Shown: one piece after another, positions 38,097 to 46,710 of the stretch
Layout of the letters: each line of letters opens with the position of its first letter
How positions within the stretch are numbered: position 1 is the first letter of the stretch
Source of the DNA: Azohydromonas caseinilytica
Lineage (GTDB): Bacteria; Pseudomonadota; Gammaproteobacteria; Burkholderiales; Burkholderiaceae_C
DNA: 63,494 bases
Direction of reading: 5' to 3'
Assembly: GCF_012927045.1 (NCBI RefSeq)
Contig: NZ_JABBFW010000031.1
Location: 1 to 63,494 of the forward strand
The notes under the pieces: generated by a model
The model's input: the letters and a program-made list of their open reading frames with translations, nothing else
What the model was told of the DNA's origin: nothing
The model's database searches: none
Translations under genes and position numbers: made by a program

Positions 38097-39491
38097 TCAG
38101 GGCACCGCTTCGAGCAGCCGTTGCCGCATCGGCCGCAGCACGAACCACGCCAGCAGCGCCCCCACCCCGTTCATCGCGCAGGCGATCAGGAACACGGCGT
38201 GCCAATCGCGCGTCATCAGCACCAGCGTGCTCGACAGCGGCACCGCGAGCGAGGCCACGCCCTTGGCGGTGTAGAGCAGGCCGGCGTTCGCCGCCGCGTA
38301 CTTCGAGCCGAAGGTGTCCGCGCAGGTCGAAGGGAACAGGCTGTAGATCTCGCCCCAGGCCAGGAACAGCGCGCCGGTAAGCAGCACGAAGCCCAGCGGG
38401 TGGCCGCCGAACTCGTACAGCGCCAGGATGGCGACCGCCTCCAGGCTGAAGGCCAGCACCATGGTCTGCTCGCGCCCGATGCGGTCGGACACCCAGCCGA
38501 AGAACAGGCGCGACAGGCCGTTGAGCACGCGGTCCAGCGCCAGCGCGAAGGTCAATGCCGGCAGCACCAGCCCGGCGATGTTCACCGGGAGGTCGTCGAT
38601 TTTGAAGTCGCGGGCGATGAGCGCGAGCTGCGCCGTGGCCATCAGGCCGCCGGCCGCCGTCAGCACGAAGATCGCGTACATCACCCAGAACACCGGCTGG
38701 CGCAGGGTTTCGCCGGGCGTGTAGTCGCGCTGCGACTGGCGCAGGTGTAGCGGCGGCGGCGGGGTTTCAACCTGCCTGAGCAGCTTGTTTGGGTCCTCCA
38801 GGCCCAGCGCCATCAGCATCACGAGCAGGCCCTGGCCGAGGCCGAAGTACAGGAAGGCGGCCTCGTGGCCGCGCGAGGCGATCACCATCGAGATTGGCAC
38901 GACGGTGAGCGCCGAGCCGGCGCCGAAGCTCGCCACCACCAGGCCCACCGCGAGACCGCGCCGCTCGGGAAACCACTTCAGGGCGCTGCCCACGCAGGTG
39001 CCGTAGACCGCGCCCGCGCCGATGCCGGTGATTGCGGAGGCCGCGTACAGCAGCGCCAAGGAGTCCACGAAGGCGTTCATCACCCAGCCGATCGCGCACA
39101 GCAGGCCCGCGCCGAGCACCACCGGGCGCGGGCCGAAGCGGTCGACAAGGTAGCCCGCCAGCGGCACGAACCAGGTCTGGGTGAGCACGAAGATGGCGAA
39201 GGCGACCTGGATCGCCGCGTGGCTCCAGCCGAAGCGCTCGGCGAACGGGTTGACGAACAGCGTCCAGCCGTACTGCAGGTTGGCGATGGTGGCCATGCAC
39301 ACCATCGCCATCGCCAGCTGCCCCCAGCGGAAGCGCGGGTCCGGCGGCGCGTCGTCGCTGAGGTCGTCCAGCCAGGGGGCGGCAGCCCGCCGCGGGGTGA
39401 TGTCGTCGTCCACGGTGTTGGCCGGCCCGCCGCGGGCCGCAGCGCAACATTCGACAAGGGATGGCATGCGGGTGCTTCCTTCCACGCTCAT
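38097..39491 (-). CDS. MFS transporter, OFA (oxalate/formate antiporter) type
   Basis: A 464-residue inner-membrane carrier with 12 hydrophobic segments. OFA-family signature regions: NLQYGWTLFVNPFAERFGWSHAAIQVAFAIFVL at helix 1, GYLVDRFGPRPVVLGAG in loop 2-3, GIGAGAVYGTCVGSALKWFPERRGLAVGLVVASFG, and GWVSDRIGREQTM in loop 8-9. Family members exchange small monocarboxylates or dicarboxylates; the substrate here is unknown. ATG overlaps the stop of the kinase gene (ATGA), so sensing and transport are coupled at translation. The first 45 residues are a cytoplasmic extension. Confidence 0.88.
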   Translation of the reverse strand: MSVEGSTRMPSLVECCAAARGGPANTVDDDITPRRAAAPWLDDLSDDAPPDPRFRWGQLAMAMVCMATIANLQYGWTLFVNPFAERFGWSHAAIQVAFAIFVLTQTWFVPLAGYLVDRFGPRPVVLGAGLLCAIGWVMNAFVDSLALLYAASAITGIGAGAVYGTCVGSALKWFPERRGLAVGLVVASFGAGSALTVVPISMVIASRGHEAAFLYFGLGQGLLVMLMALGLEDPNKLLRQVETPPPPLHLRQSQRDYTPGETLRQPVFWVMYAIFVLTAAGGLMATAQLALIARDFKIDDLPVNIAGLVLPALTFALALDRVLNGLSRLFFGWVSDRIGREQTMVLAFSLEAVAILALYEFGGHPLGFVLLTGALFLAWGEIYSLFPSTCADTFGSKYAAANAGLLYTAKGVASLAVPLSSTLVLMTRDWHAVFLIACAMNGVGALLAWFVLRPMRQRLLEAVP

Positions 39492-41014
39492 GGCGTGTGG
39501 GCGGCGTGGCCCAGGCGGTCGTTCGATGGGCTCATCTCGGGGCCGACGCGCAGCCGCAGGCGCACGGCGGTGCCGGCCCCCGGTGCGCTGCGCAACTCCA
39601 GCTCGGCGTCGATCAGCTGCGCCTGCTCGCTGATGCCGACCAGGCCGTAGTGCCCGGGATGCGGTTCGGCGAGGTCGAAACCGACCCCGTCGTCGGCAAT
39701 GGCCAGCTCGATGGTGCCGTTGTCCAGGTCCTTCAAGGCGACCTGGACATGCGAGGCCTGCGCGTGCCGGTCGATGTTGCGCAGCACCTCCTCGGCGATG
39801 CGGAACAGCGTTTCCGCACGCGGGTCGGCGAAGGTGGCTGCCTGTGGGTCGGTGCTGAAGCGCACATCCAGCCCCGTGCGCTCGGCAAACCGGTTCACCG
39901 CGCCGCCCAGCGCGGCGCCCAGGCCGAGGTCGCGCACGGCGTTGAGCCGCATCTGGCTCACCGCCTCGCGCGCCTCCTTGATGCCCTGGCGCGCCACTTC
40001 CTCGGCACGTTCGAGCTCGGCGCCCAGCTTCTGCGGGTCGTGCGCATGCAGCATGCGCAGCGTGCGCACCTCGACCAGCATCTCCATCATCGAGTGGGCC
40101 AGGGTGTCGTGCAGGTCGCGGGCCAGCCGCAGCCGCTCGCGCACCACCGCCGCATAGCGGCTGTCGGCCGCCAGGCGCTCGACCTCGCGCGTGCGCGCCT
40201 GCACGCGCTGCTCCAGCTCCTGCGTCAGCCGGTCGAGCTCGTCGTGCTCCTGGCGTTGCGCCTGCAGCAGCCGGCTGAAGGCGCGCCCCAGCACCGCCAC
40301 CTCGTCGCGGCCCTTGGGCTCGACGATGCCGTCGGCCTCCTGCCGGGCGACGCGCCGCACCTGGGCCGTCAGCTCGCCCAGCCGCCGCGTGAGGCGGCGC
40401 GCGAACATCGCGCCCACGAGGGCGGCCGTGATGCTGAGCAGGATCGAGATGGCGGTCAGCTTCTCCTGCAGGCTGCCGCCGCCGCCATGGCCGCGCTCCT
40501 CGGCCGGCTGCACCACCGCCACGTGCATGCCCAGGGCGCTCAGCGCGGGCGCGGCATCGCGGGGCGCGCTCACGACGAGGGTGCGCTGGCCGTCGTCGGC
40601 CGGCAGCACCGCCACGCCGGGCAGCACCGGCGCGAGCGGCGGCAGCGGCGAACCGGACGGGCGCTCGAACACGATGCCGTGACGCTCGTTCAGCAGCAGG
40701 ACGCGGGCAAGCGGGTCGGGCTTCACGCGCTCGCGCACGTCATCGATGAGGGCGGCCAGCCGCTCCTGGGACGGCAGGTGCGGCGCGGACCCGCTCTCGC
40801 CAGGCTGGTTCACGAGGGCCCGCTCCAGCTCGGCGGCCACCTGGCTGGCGAAGCGCTTCAACAGCGCATCGCGCTGCGCCAGCATGCTGTTGGCGGCATA
40901 GTCGCCCACCGCCACCAGGGCGAGCGCGATCGTGAGCGAGAGGGCGACGGCAAGCCAGGCGACTGCCGTCGCGAGGCTGCGTCTGGGATCAAGGGCACTG
41001 AAACTGCGGAACAT
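39488..41014 (-). CDS. NarX/NreB-type sensor histidine kinase (HisKA_3)
   Basis: A 508-residue membrane kinase: helix 1 (about 13-38), periplasmic domain about 40-190, helix 2 (LTAISILLSITAALVGAMFA), HAMP (RRLTRRLGELTAQVRRV), coiled coil (residues about 250-290), HisKA_3 H302 (RLARDLHDTLAHSM) and HATPase (TLFRIAEEVLRNIDRHA; DDGVGFD; GLVGISEQAQLI). Its partner is the NarL-like regulator at 37400. The periplasmic part has no recognised nitrate P-box, so the signal is not nitrate by sequence alone. ATG at 41014 was chosen because the 60-base upstream extension begins with TTG and lacks an SD. Confidence 0.88.
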   Translation of the reverse strand: MFRSFSALDPRRSLATAVAWLAVALSLTIALALVAVGDYAANSMLAQRDALLKRFASQVAAELERALVNQPGESGSAPHLPSQERLAALIDDVRERVKPDPLARVLLLNERHGIVFERPSGSPLPPLAPVLPGVAVLPADDGQRTLVVSAPRDAAPALSALGMHVAVVQPAEERGHGGGGSLQEKLTAISILLSITAALVGAMFARRLTRRLGELTAQVRRVARQEADGIVEPKGRDEVAVLGRAFSRLLQAQRQEHDELDRLTQELEQRVQARTREVERLAADSRYAAVVRERLRLARDLHDTLAHSMMEMLVEVRTLRMLHAHDPQKLGAELERAEEVARQGIKEAREAVSQMRLNAVRDLGLGAALGGAVNRFAERTGLDVRFSTDPQAATFADPRAETLFRIAEEVLRNIDRHAQASHVQVALKDLDNGTIELAIADDGVGFDLAEPHPGHYGLVGISEQAQLIDAELELRSAPGAGTAVRLRLRVGPEMSPSNDRLGHAAHTP

Positions 41015-41143
41015 CTTTGGGCGCCGATGTTCGCCACTCCAGGCCCCTTGTCCATTGGTGTATCGACTGAACAACCTTCAGCCGGCAGCCGTGTAGGCAC
41101 CACGGCGCCGCGCAGGCGGATCAGGGCGACCGGGCGCAAGAAG

Positions 41144-41230
41144 ATGACGAAGGTCACTGTGTTGTCGTGCCTTGCGTCACTGCCTCGCGGTGCCGTTTCG
41201 CAGGGGACAACGGGCGGTGCTCTGCCTAGA
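41144..41230 (+). promoter_or_regulatory. Three-part conserved promoter of the 90-residue gene
   Basis: ATGACGAAGGTCAC (41144-41157), CGTTTCGCAG (41194-41203) and TGCCTAGA (41223-41230), with 36- and 19-base gaps identical to those at 36595. The -10 is TAGATT (41227-41232). Confidence 0.65.
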
Positions 41231-41259
41231 TTTCCCTCATGCGTCGTACAGGAGTGCCC

Positions 41260-41532
41260 ATGGACACGGCCACCGCTTCAGCCTTGTTGTCGCGCGACGA
41301 CATGTTCGTCGACCTGGTCAGCTTCAAGTGGCTGATGGCCGACATGGGCTGCTGGATCGACCTGCCCCGCATGCGGTACGACACCGCCTATGCCTGCGAA
41401 TGCGCGTCCCGGGGCCTGTCGGCGCGCTGTTCCGTGCTGCAGCAACGCAGCCGGGAGCTGCTGTCCCTGCTGGCGGCGCCGGTGGCGATGGAGCCCACGC
41501 TCAACGATCTCGGCGCGCGCATGCAGCGATGA
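41260..41532 (+). CDS. Small protein of unknown function, co-regulated with the Crp/NarX cluster
   Basis: A 90-residue, soluble-looking protein: MDTATASALLSRDDMFVDLVSFKWLMADMGCWIDLP at the start, a CECASRGLSARC pair of Cys motifs, and a helical tail (LQQRSRELLSLLAAPVAMEPTLNDLG). I do not recognise the family. AGGAG precedes the ATG at 41260; an in-frame ATG at 41239 lies 8 bases after TGCCTAGA and could be a leaderless start. The matching promoter module implies joint regulation with the Crp/Fnr-like gene. Confidence 0.6.
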   Translation: MDTATASALLSRDDMFVDLVSFKWLMADMGCWIDLPRMRYDTAYACECASRGLSARCSVLQQRSRELLSLLAAPVAMEPTLNDLGARMQR

Positions 41533-41631
41533 CGCCGACATGGAGCTCGTTCCGCACGCAACGGCATGGCGAAGGTCCCGGCTGCCGGCTCGCGCCAGCC
41601 ACCGGGGCCCCTGTCTGCTCACGGGTACTGC

Positions 41632-44600
41632 TCAGCCTTCGACCGCCAGGCCGCCCGCCGGCAGCGTCTCGAACACCTCCGCCACCCGCAGCCGGCCGTT
41701 GCGCGCCACGTGTTTCTCTCCGGTGAGCACGTTGCGCAGCGTCAGCCCTTCGGCCCAGGCCGGCAGCTCGACCACGGTGTCGCCCCAGGCTTCTTCTCCC
41801 AGCGGCCAGCCGGGCTGGAAGCCCAGCAGCCGCGCGAAGAAGCGCCCGGCCACCGTGACCAGCCGCTGCCCGTCCGCCGTCTCGCGCGCGAAGGCGACGA
41901 CGTGGTCGGCCCGCTCGCCGGCGGCGCTTAGCGGCTGGTAGTTGCCGTCGCGGAAGAGAGCCGGCTGCCGCGCCCGCCACTGCAGCAGCTGCCAGGTCAG
42001 CCACAGCTTCAAGCGGCCGTCGTGCGGGGAGGGCGTGAGCTCCTGCACGTTCACCAGGCCATCGGGCGAGTCGCGCAGCCGCTCGAACTCGTCCAGCAGC
42101 GCCGTGCGCTGGCCGTAATCGACCGCGCGGCGGTTGTCCGGGTCCACCAGGCTGAAATCCAGCAGCTCGTTGCCCTGGTACAGGTCCGGCACGCCGGGCA
42201 GCGTGTACTTCAGCAGTGTCAGCGTCAGCGAGTTCAGCGCGCCGAACCAGGCCAGGATCTCGGCCTGGGACTGGATCTCGGTCAGCAGCGGGTTGGGCTT
42301 CACGCGCGGCAGCGCGCTGCGGATGAAGGCCAGCAGCGCCTCCTCGTACTCGGCGTCCGGGTTCACCCAGCTGCTGTGCCGCTTGGCCTCGCGCACCGCC
42401 TTGAGCGCGTAGCGCTCGATGCGCTCGCGGTACTCGGGCAGCGCCTCTTCCGTCAGCCCGCCCGCGGGCAGCGTGCCCAGCAGCGTCTGCAGCAGCAGGT
42501 ACTCGTCGGCGCGCGAGGGCATGAGGTGGCCCTCCTGCGCCTCCACGCGCGCGCGCTGCAGCTGCGGCGCCTTGTAGAAGCGCCGCAGCGACAACCGCCA
42601 GGCCGCGGGGAACTCGCTGAGCACGTCCAGGCGGCAGCGCACGTCCTCGCTGCGCTTGTTGTCGTGCGTGGAGGTGGCCAGCATGGTGTGCGGCCAGCGC
42701 GCGGCGCGGTCGCCGTTGGCGCCGTGGAAGGCGCGCAGCGTCATGCCGAAGGTGCCCGGCTCGCCGCCCACCTCGTTCACCGGCAGGAAGCGGTTGTAGC
42801 GGTAGAAGGCGGTGTCCTCCACGCCCTTGGCCGTCACCGGCGCGGTGAACTGCTGGAAGCGCATCGCGAAGCGCCGCACGCGCTCCTGCAGCGCCTCGTC
42901 CGCGCCGTCCACGGCTTCGGCCAGCAGCGTGCTGCGCACGAAGTCGAACACCGTGGTGTCGGCGGCGCGGCTGCGCCGGCGCGCGGCCGACACCGCCCAG
43001 TCGATGAAGCGCCGGTCCTGCGCCGACGGGCTGCGCACGATGTAGGTGCGGTACACCGGCATGCACGCCGCCACCTCGGCCAGCGCGCGGCGCAGGCTGT
43101 TGAGGCTGTGGTCGCGCGTGCGCCGGTGCGAGCGCGCGATGCGCAGCAGCTCGGTCGCCAGCACGGTCAGCTCCGAGGACAGCGACACGCGCATGATCAG
43201 CTGCTTGCCCTGGTAGGCCATCTCCTCGAAGGGCTCGTCGTCGCCGCTGACGGCCTGCCAGATGCGGTCGAAGCGCTCGCGCGCGGCGCAGTCGATGAGC
43301 ACGCCGTTGAGCACGTTCATCGCGCGGTAGCCGGTGGTGCCGTGCACCGCCCAGCTCTCGGGCACGTCCTCATGCCCGGCGGCGATCTTCTCGGCCACCA
43401 CGTACAGCGGCCGGGGCGGGCGGCCCTGCTCGTCCTTCTCCGGCAGCAGCAGGCCCACGCGCCGCGCGTAGCCCTGCTGCAGCCAGTCGAAATACTGCGT
43501 GGGGTCGTGCAGGCCGTCGGGGTGGTCGATGCGCAGCCCGTCCACCACGCCGGCGGCGCACAGCTCCAGCGCCAGGCCGTGCGTGGCCTCGAACACGGCC
43601 GGCTCCTCCATGCGCAGCGCCGCCAGCTCGTTGACGTCGAAGAAGCGCCGGTAGTTGATCTCGTCCGAGGCCACGCGCCAGAAGGCCAGGCGCCAGGCCT
43701 GCGCGGCATGCAGCGCGTCCAGCGCGTCGGGCGTCTGCCACTCGGCCATCGCGCCCTCGATGGCGCCCTGCACGCGGCCGTCCTCGCGCAGCAGCGCCAC
43801 CAGCCGTTCCTTGAGCAGCGCCTGGTCGCGCTGGCGCTCGAAGCGCGCCTGCGGCGCCGCGTCCTCGCGCGCGGGCAGGTGCCGGCAGGCGGTGGCGAGA
43901 CTCTGCAGCGCCAGCGAGGCGGCGCCGTCCAGGTGCTCCGAGGCCCGCTCCAGCAGCGGCGCCACGGTGCGCGGGTCCAGCGGGAAACGGTGCTCCCAGT
44001 ACTGCAGCGCGAAGGTGCCTTGTTCCGGCTCGAAGACGAGCTGCAGCTCGCCCGCCTCCAGCACCTGGCCGTAGTGCTGGCCCAGCACCGGCAGCAGCAC
44101 CTTGCCGTGCAGCGCCGGATCGACCGGCTGCCAGTCGATGTCGAAGTAGCGCGCATAGGCCGAGGCCTCGCCATGCTCCAGCACGTCCGCCCACCACGCG
44201 TTGTGCCCGCCGATCACGCCCATGTGGTTGGGCACGATGTCGAGGATGAGGCCGAGTCCCAGCTCCTTCGCCGCGGCGGCGAAGCGCTCGAAGCCCTCGC
44301 GCCCGCCCAGCTCCGGGTTGAACTCGTCATGCGCCACCACGTCGTAGCCGTGCATGCTGCCGGCGCGCGCGCGCATCAGCGGCGAGCAGTACACGTGGCT
44401 CACGCCCAGCCGTTGCAGGTAGGGCAGCACGGCGATGCCGTGCTCGAAGTTGAAATCCTTGTGGAACTGCAGCCGGTAGGTGGCGCGCGGCACGGCGGCT
44501 TGCGCGCGCGGCAGCTGCGCGGCCTTCAGCGGCGCATGCGGGCGTTCGCGCGCCAGCACGGCCGTGAGCGACTGCACCCGCGCGTCCGCGCGCAGCGCGT

Positions 44601-46710
44601 CCAGCGCCAGCGGCAGCTTCTGGCGCCAGTTGGGGTGCTCGTTGACGGTGCCGGGCAGGTTGGGCTGGTCCAGCACGCCCAGCACGTCTTCCAGCTGCAC
44701 CATCTGCACGTAGGAGGGCGTGCGCGCCACGTAGGTGTGCACCGCCTCCACCAGCGCCTGCGTCAGCGGCGGCTGGTGTGCCAGGTCGATGCTCACGCCC
44801 TCGGGCAGCAGGTCCTCGTGCTGCAGCGCCAGCAGCAGCCGGTACTTCTCCTGCGCGCGGGCCACGAGCTGCTCCTCGTACACCTTCTCGTCGGGGTACA
44901 GGCCCAGGCCCTTGCGCACCTGCAGGTCATGCCCGTTCCACCAGCCCGCCAGCGTCGGCAGGTCGTGGGTGCTGATCGCCACCAGCGCCAAGCGCGGGTA
45001 CTCGCGCGGCGGTTTGAAACTGCCGCCCTCGCCGCGCTCGAAGTACAGCAGCCGGTACGACAGCACCTCGGCCTCGGCCAGGGCGGCGCGCATCTCGTCG
45101 GCCACGGTGCCGAGGTCTTCGCCGATGACCATGCAGCGGTTGCGCTGGCTCTCCAGCGCCACCACCGCCATCAGCTCCTGGAGCGGGTAGTGCACGTAGG
45201 CGCCCTTGGTGGCGCCGCCCTGCGGCGGAATCCAGTACAGCCGCATCAGGCCCATCACGTGGTCGATGCGCAGCGCCCCGGCGTGGCGCATGTTGGCGCG
45301 CAGGGTGTCGATGAAGAAGCGCAGCCTCGTCTGCAGCAGCCGGTCCGGGCGCAGCGGCGGCAGGCCCCAGTCCTGGCCCTGGACGTTGATCTCGTCCGGC
45401 GGCGCGCCCACCGTGGCGCCGGTGGCGTAGAGCGAGGACTGCCCCCAGCTGTCGGCGCCGGCACGGTCCACCGACACCGCCAGGTCCAGGTACAGCCCCA
45501 CCGCCAGCCCGCGCGAGCGGCAGCGGTGCGACACGCGCGCGAGCTGCTGGTCGGCCTGCCACTGCAGGTACTCGTGGTACTCCACGGCCTCGCGCTGCTC
45601 GCGCTGGAAGCGGCGCACCGCCTCGCCGCGCGGGTCGCGGTATTCCTCCGGCCACACCGGCCAGCCCCACACGCCGGCGTCGCGGGCGTGGAACTGCGCC
45701 TGCAGCGCCTCGAAGGTGGCAAACAGGCGCAGCGGCTCGCCCCGGTCGGCCTGGAAGGCGCGGAAGGCCCGGCCGCGCGCGCTGGCGGTGTCCAGGTGCC
45801 GCTCGCGGAAATGCGCGTACAGGCGGCGCAGCACCTCGGTCTTGGCGCTGGCCACGCCGGCGTAGTCCACCTGCGGCGCCTCGCGCAATTGCTGCAGCCG
45901 GTTCTGGAAGGCGGCCGAGCGCACCAGCGCCTGCGCCGTCTCGCATTCGCGGAAGTCCTCGATGACTTCCACGTCCAGGTAGATCAGGTTGAGCTGCGAG
46001 CGCGAGGACGGGCTGTAGGGGCTGATGTGGTAGGGGTTGTGGCTGAAGAGCGCGTGCAGCGGATTGAGGCCCACGATGCCCGCGCCGCGCTCGCCGAAAT
46101 CCGCCACCAGCTCGGCGAGGTCGCTGAAGTCGCCGATGCCCCAGTTGCGCTGCGAGCGCAGTGCGTAGAGCTGCAGCGCCGGGCCCCAGACGCGGCCCTC
46201 ACCCTGCAGCTCCTGCGGGCGCCAGCAGCGCGCCGGCGCGGCAATGAGCAGCGTCTCGCCCAGCGCGATGCCCTCGGTCTCCAGCACCAGGCGGTGGTAG
46301 CCCGCGGGCAGCCGCGTGCCGATGGTGAGAAGCAGCGCGCGCATGGCGCGGCCGTGCACGCTGGCCTGCTCCAGCTGCGGCAGCGTGTCGGCATTGGCGT
46401 CGTAGGCGTGGACCGCACCGTCCTCCTGGTGCAGGGTCCAGCGCAGCAGCCGCACCTCGCGCGGCAGCCGGATCGGCAGCTCGAAGTGCGCCGCCTCGGC
46501 GTTCACGGCCAGCACCTGCGGCAGCGGGCGGTGCCAGTCCGCGGCCTCGGCGGCGTCGAAGGCTTCCTCGTCCAGCGCCGTCACGCCCAGCTCGGCCAGG
46601 ATGGCCTTCAGCCCCTCGTCGGGCACCGCGTGGTGGTTGCCCCAGACGTCATGCCATTCGGTGCCCACTTTCAGCCGCTCGCACCAGCGGCGCAGCATCC
46701 CTTCAGCCAT
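41632..46710 (-). CDS. Fused 4-alpha-glucanotransferase (MalQ) and maltooligosyltrehalose synthase (TreY)
   Basis: A 1692-residue cytoplasmic fusion. The MalQ half (about 1-725, GH77) has GLNPLHALF, HGLALYLDL-type and ALRIDHVMGLMRLYWIP (nucleophile Asp), MVIGEDLGTV (acid/base Glu) and ISTHDLPTLAGWW. The TreY half (about 740-1692, GH13_26) starts RATYRLQFHKDFNFEHGIAVLPYLQRLGVSHVYCSP and keeps GLILDIVPNHMGVI, DGLRIDHPDGLHDP and AEKIAAGHE. MalQ rearranges maltodextrins and TreY converts the reducing end to trehalose, so fusion may channel products. The start overlaps the treZ stop (ATGGCTGA), so treZ and the fusion are coupled. No frame break was seen. Confidence 0.92.
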   Translation of the reverse strand: MAEGMLRRWCERLKVGTEWHDVWGNHHAVPDEGLKAILAELGVTALDEEAFDAAEAADWHRPLPQVLAVNAEAAHFELPIRLPREVRLLRWTLHQEDGAVHAYDANADTLPQLEQASVHGRAMRALLLTIGTRLPAGYHRLVLETEGIALGETLLIAAPARCWRPQELQGEGRVWGPALQLYALRSQRNWGIGDFSDLAELVADFGERGAGIVGLNPLHALFSHNPYHISPYSPSSRSQLNLIYLDVEVIEDFRECETAQALVRSAAFQNRLQQLREAPQVDYAGVASAKTEVLRRLYAHFRERHLDTASARGRAFRAFQADRGEPLRLFATFEALQAQFHARDAGVWGWPVWPEEYRDPRGEAVRRFQREQREAVEYHEYLQWQADQQLARVSHRCRSRGLAVGLYLDLAVSVDRAGADSWGQSSLYATGATVGAPPDEINVQGQDWGLPPLRPDRLLQTRLRFFIDTLRANMRHAGALRIDHVMGLMRLYWIPPQGGATKGAYVHYPLQELMAVVALESQRNRCMVIGEDLGTVADEMRAALAEAEVLSYRLLYFERGEGGSFKPPREYPRLALVAISTHDLPTLAGWWNGHDLQVRKGLGLYPDEKVYEEQLVARAQEKYRLLLALQHEDLLPEGVSIDLAHQPPLTQALVEAVHTYVARTPSYVQMVQLEDVLGVLDQPNLPGTVNEHPNWRQKLPLALDALRADARVQSLTAVLARERPHAPLKAAQLPRAQAAVPRATYRLQFHKDFNFEHGIAVLPYLQRLGVSHVYCSPLMRARAGSMHGYDVVAHDEFNPELGGREGFERFAAAAKELGLGLILDIVPNHMGVIGGHNAWWADVLEHGEASAYARYFDIDWQPVDPALHGKVLLPVLGQHYGQVLEAGELQLVFEPEQGTFALQYWEHRFPLDPRTVAPLLERASEHLDGAASLALQSLATACRHLPAREDAAPQARFERQRDQALLKERLVALLREDGRVQGAIEGAMAEWQTPDALDALHAAQAWRLAFWRVASDEINYRRFFDVNELAALRMEEPAVFEATHGLALELCAAGVVDGLRIDHPDGLHDPTQYFDWLQQGYARRVGLLLPEKDEQGRPPRPLYVVAEKIAAGHEDVPESWAVHGTTGYRAMNVLNGVLIDCAARERFDRIWQAVSGDDEPFEEMAYQGKQLIMRVSLSSELTVLATELLRIARSHRRTRDHSLNSLRRALAEVAACMPVYRTYIVRSPSAQDRRFIDWAVSAARRRSRAADTTVFDFVRSTLLAEAVDGADEALQERVRRFAMRFQQFTAPVTAKGVEDTAFYRYNRFLPVNEVGGEPGTFGMTLRAFHGANGDRAARWPHTMLATSTHDNKRSEDVRCRLDVLSEFPAAWRLSLRRFYKAPQLQRARVEAQEGHLMPSRADEYLLLQTLLGTLPAGGLTEEALPEYRERIERYALKAVREAKRHSSWVNPDAEYEEALLAFIRSALPRVKPNPLLTEIQSQAEILAWFGALNSLTLTLLKYTLPGVPDLYQGNELLDFSLVDPDNRRAVDYGQRTALLDEFERLRDSPDGLVNVQELTPSPHDGRLKLWLTWQLLQWRARQPALFRDGNYQPLSAAGERADHVVAFARETADGQRLVTVAGRFFARLLGFQPGWPLGEEAWGDTVVELPAWAEGLTLRNVLTGEKHVARNGRLRVAEVFETLPAGGLAVEG

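Noticed and set aside
39488-41014. Nitrate sensing by the NarX-like kinase
   Set aside because: The periplasmic region lacks a recognisable P-box, and no nitrate reductase gene is near.
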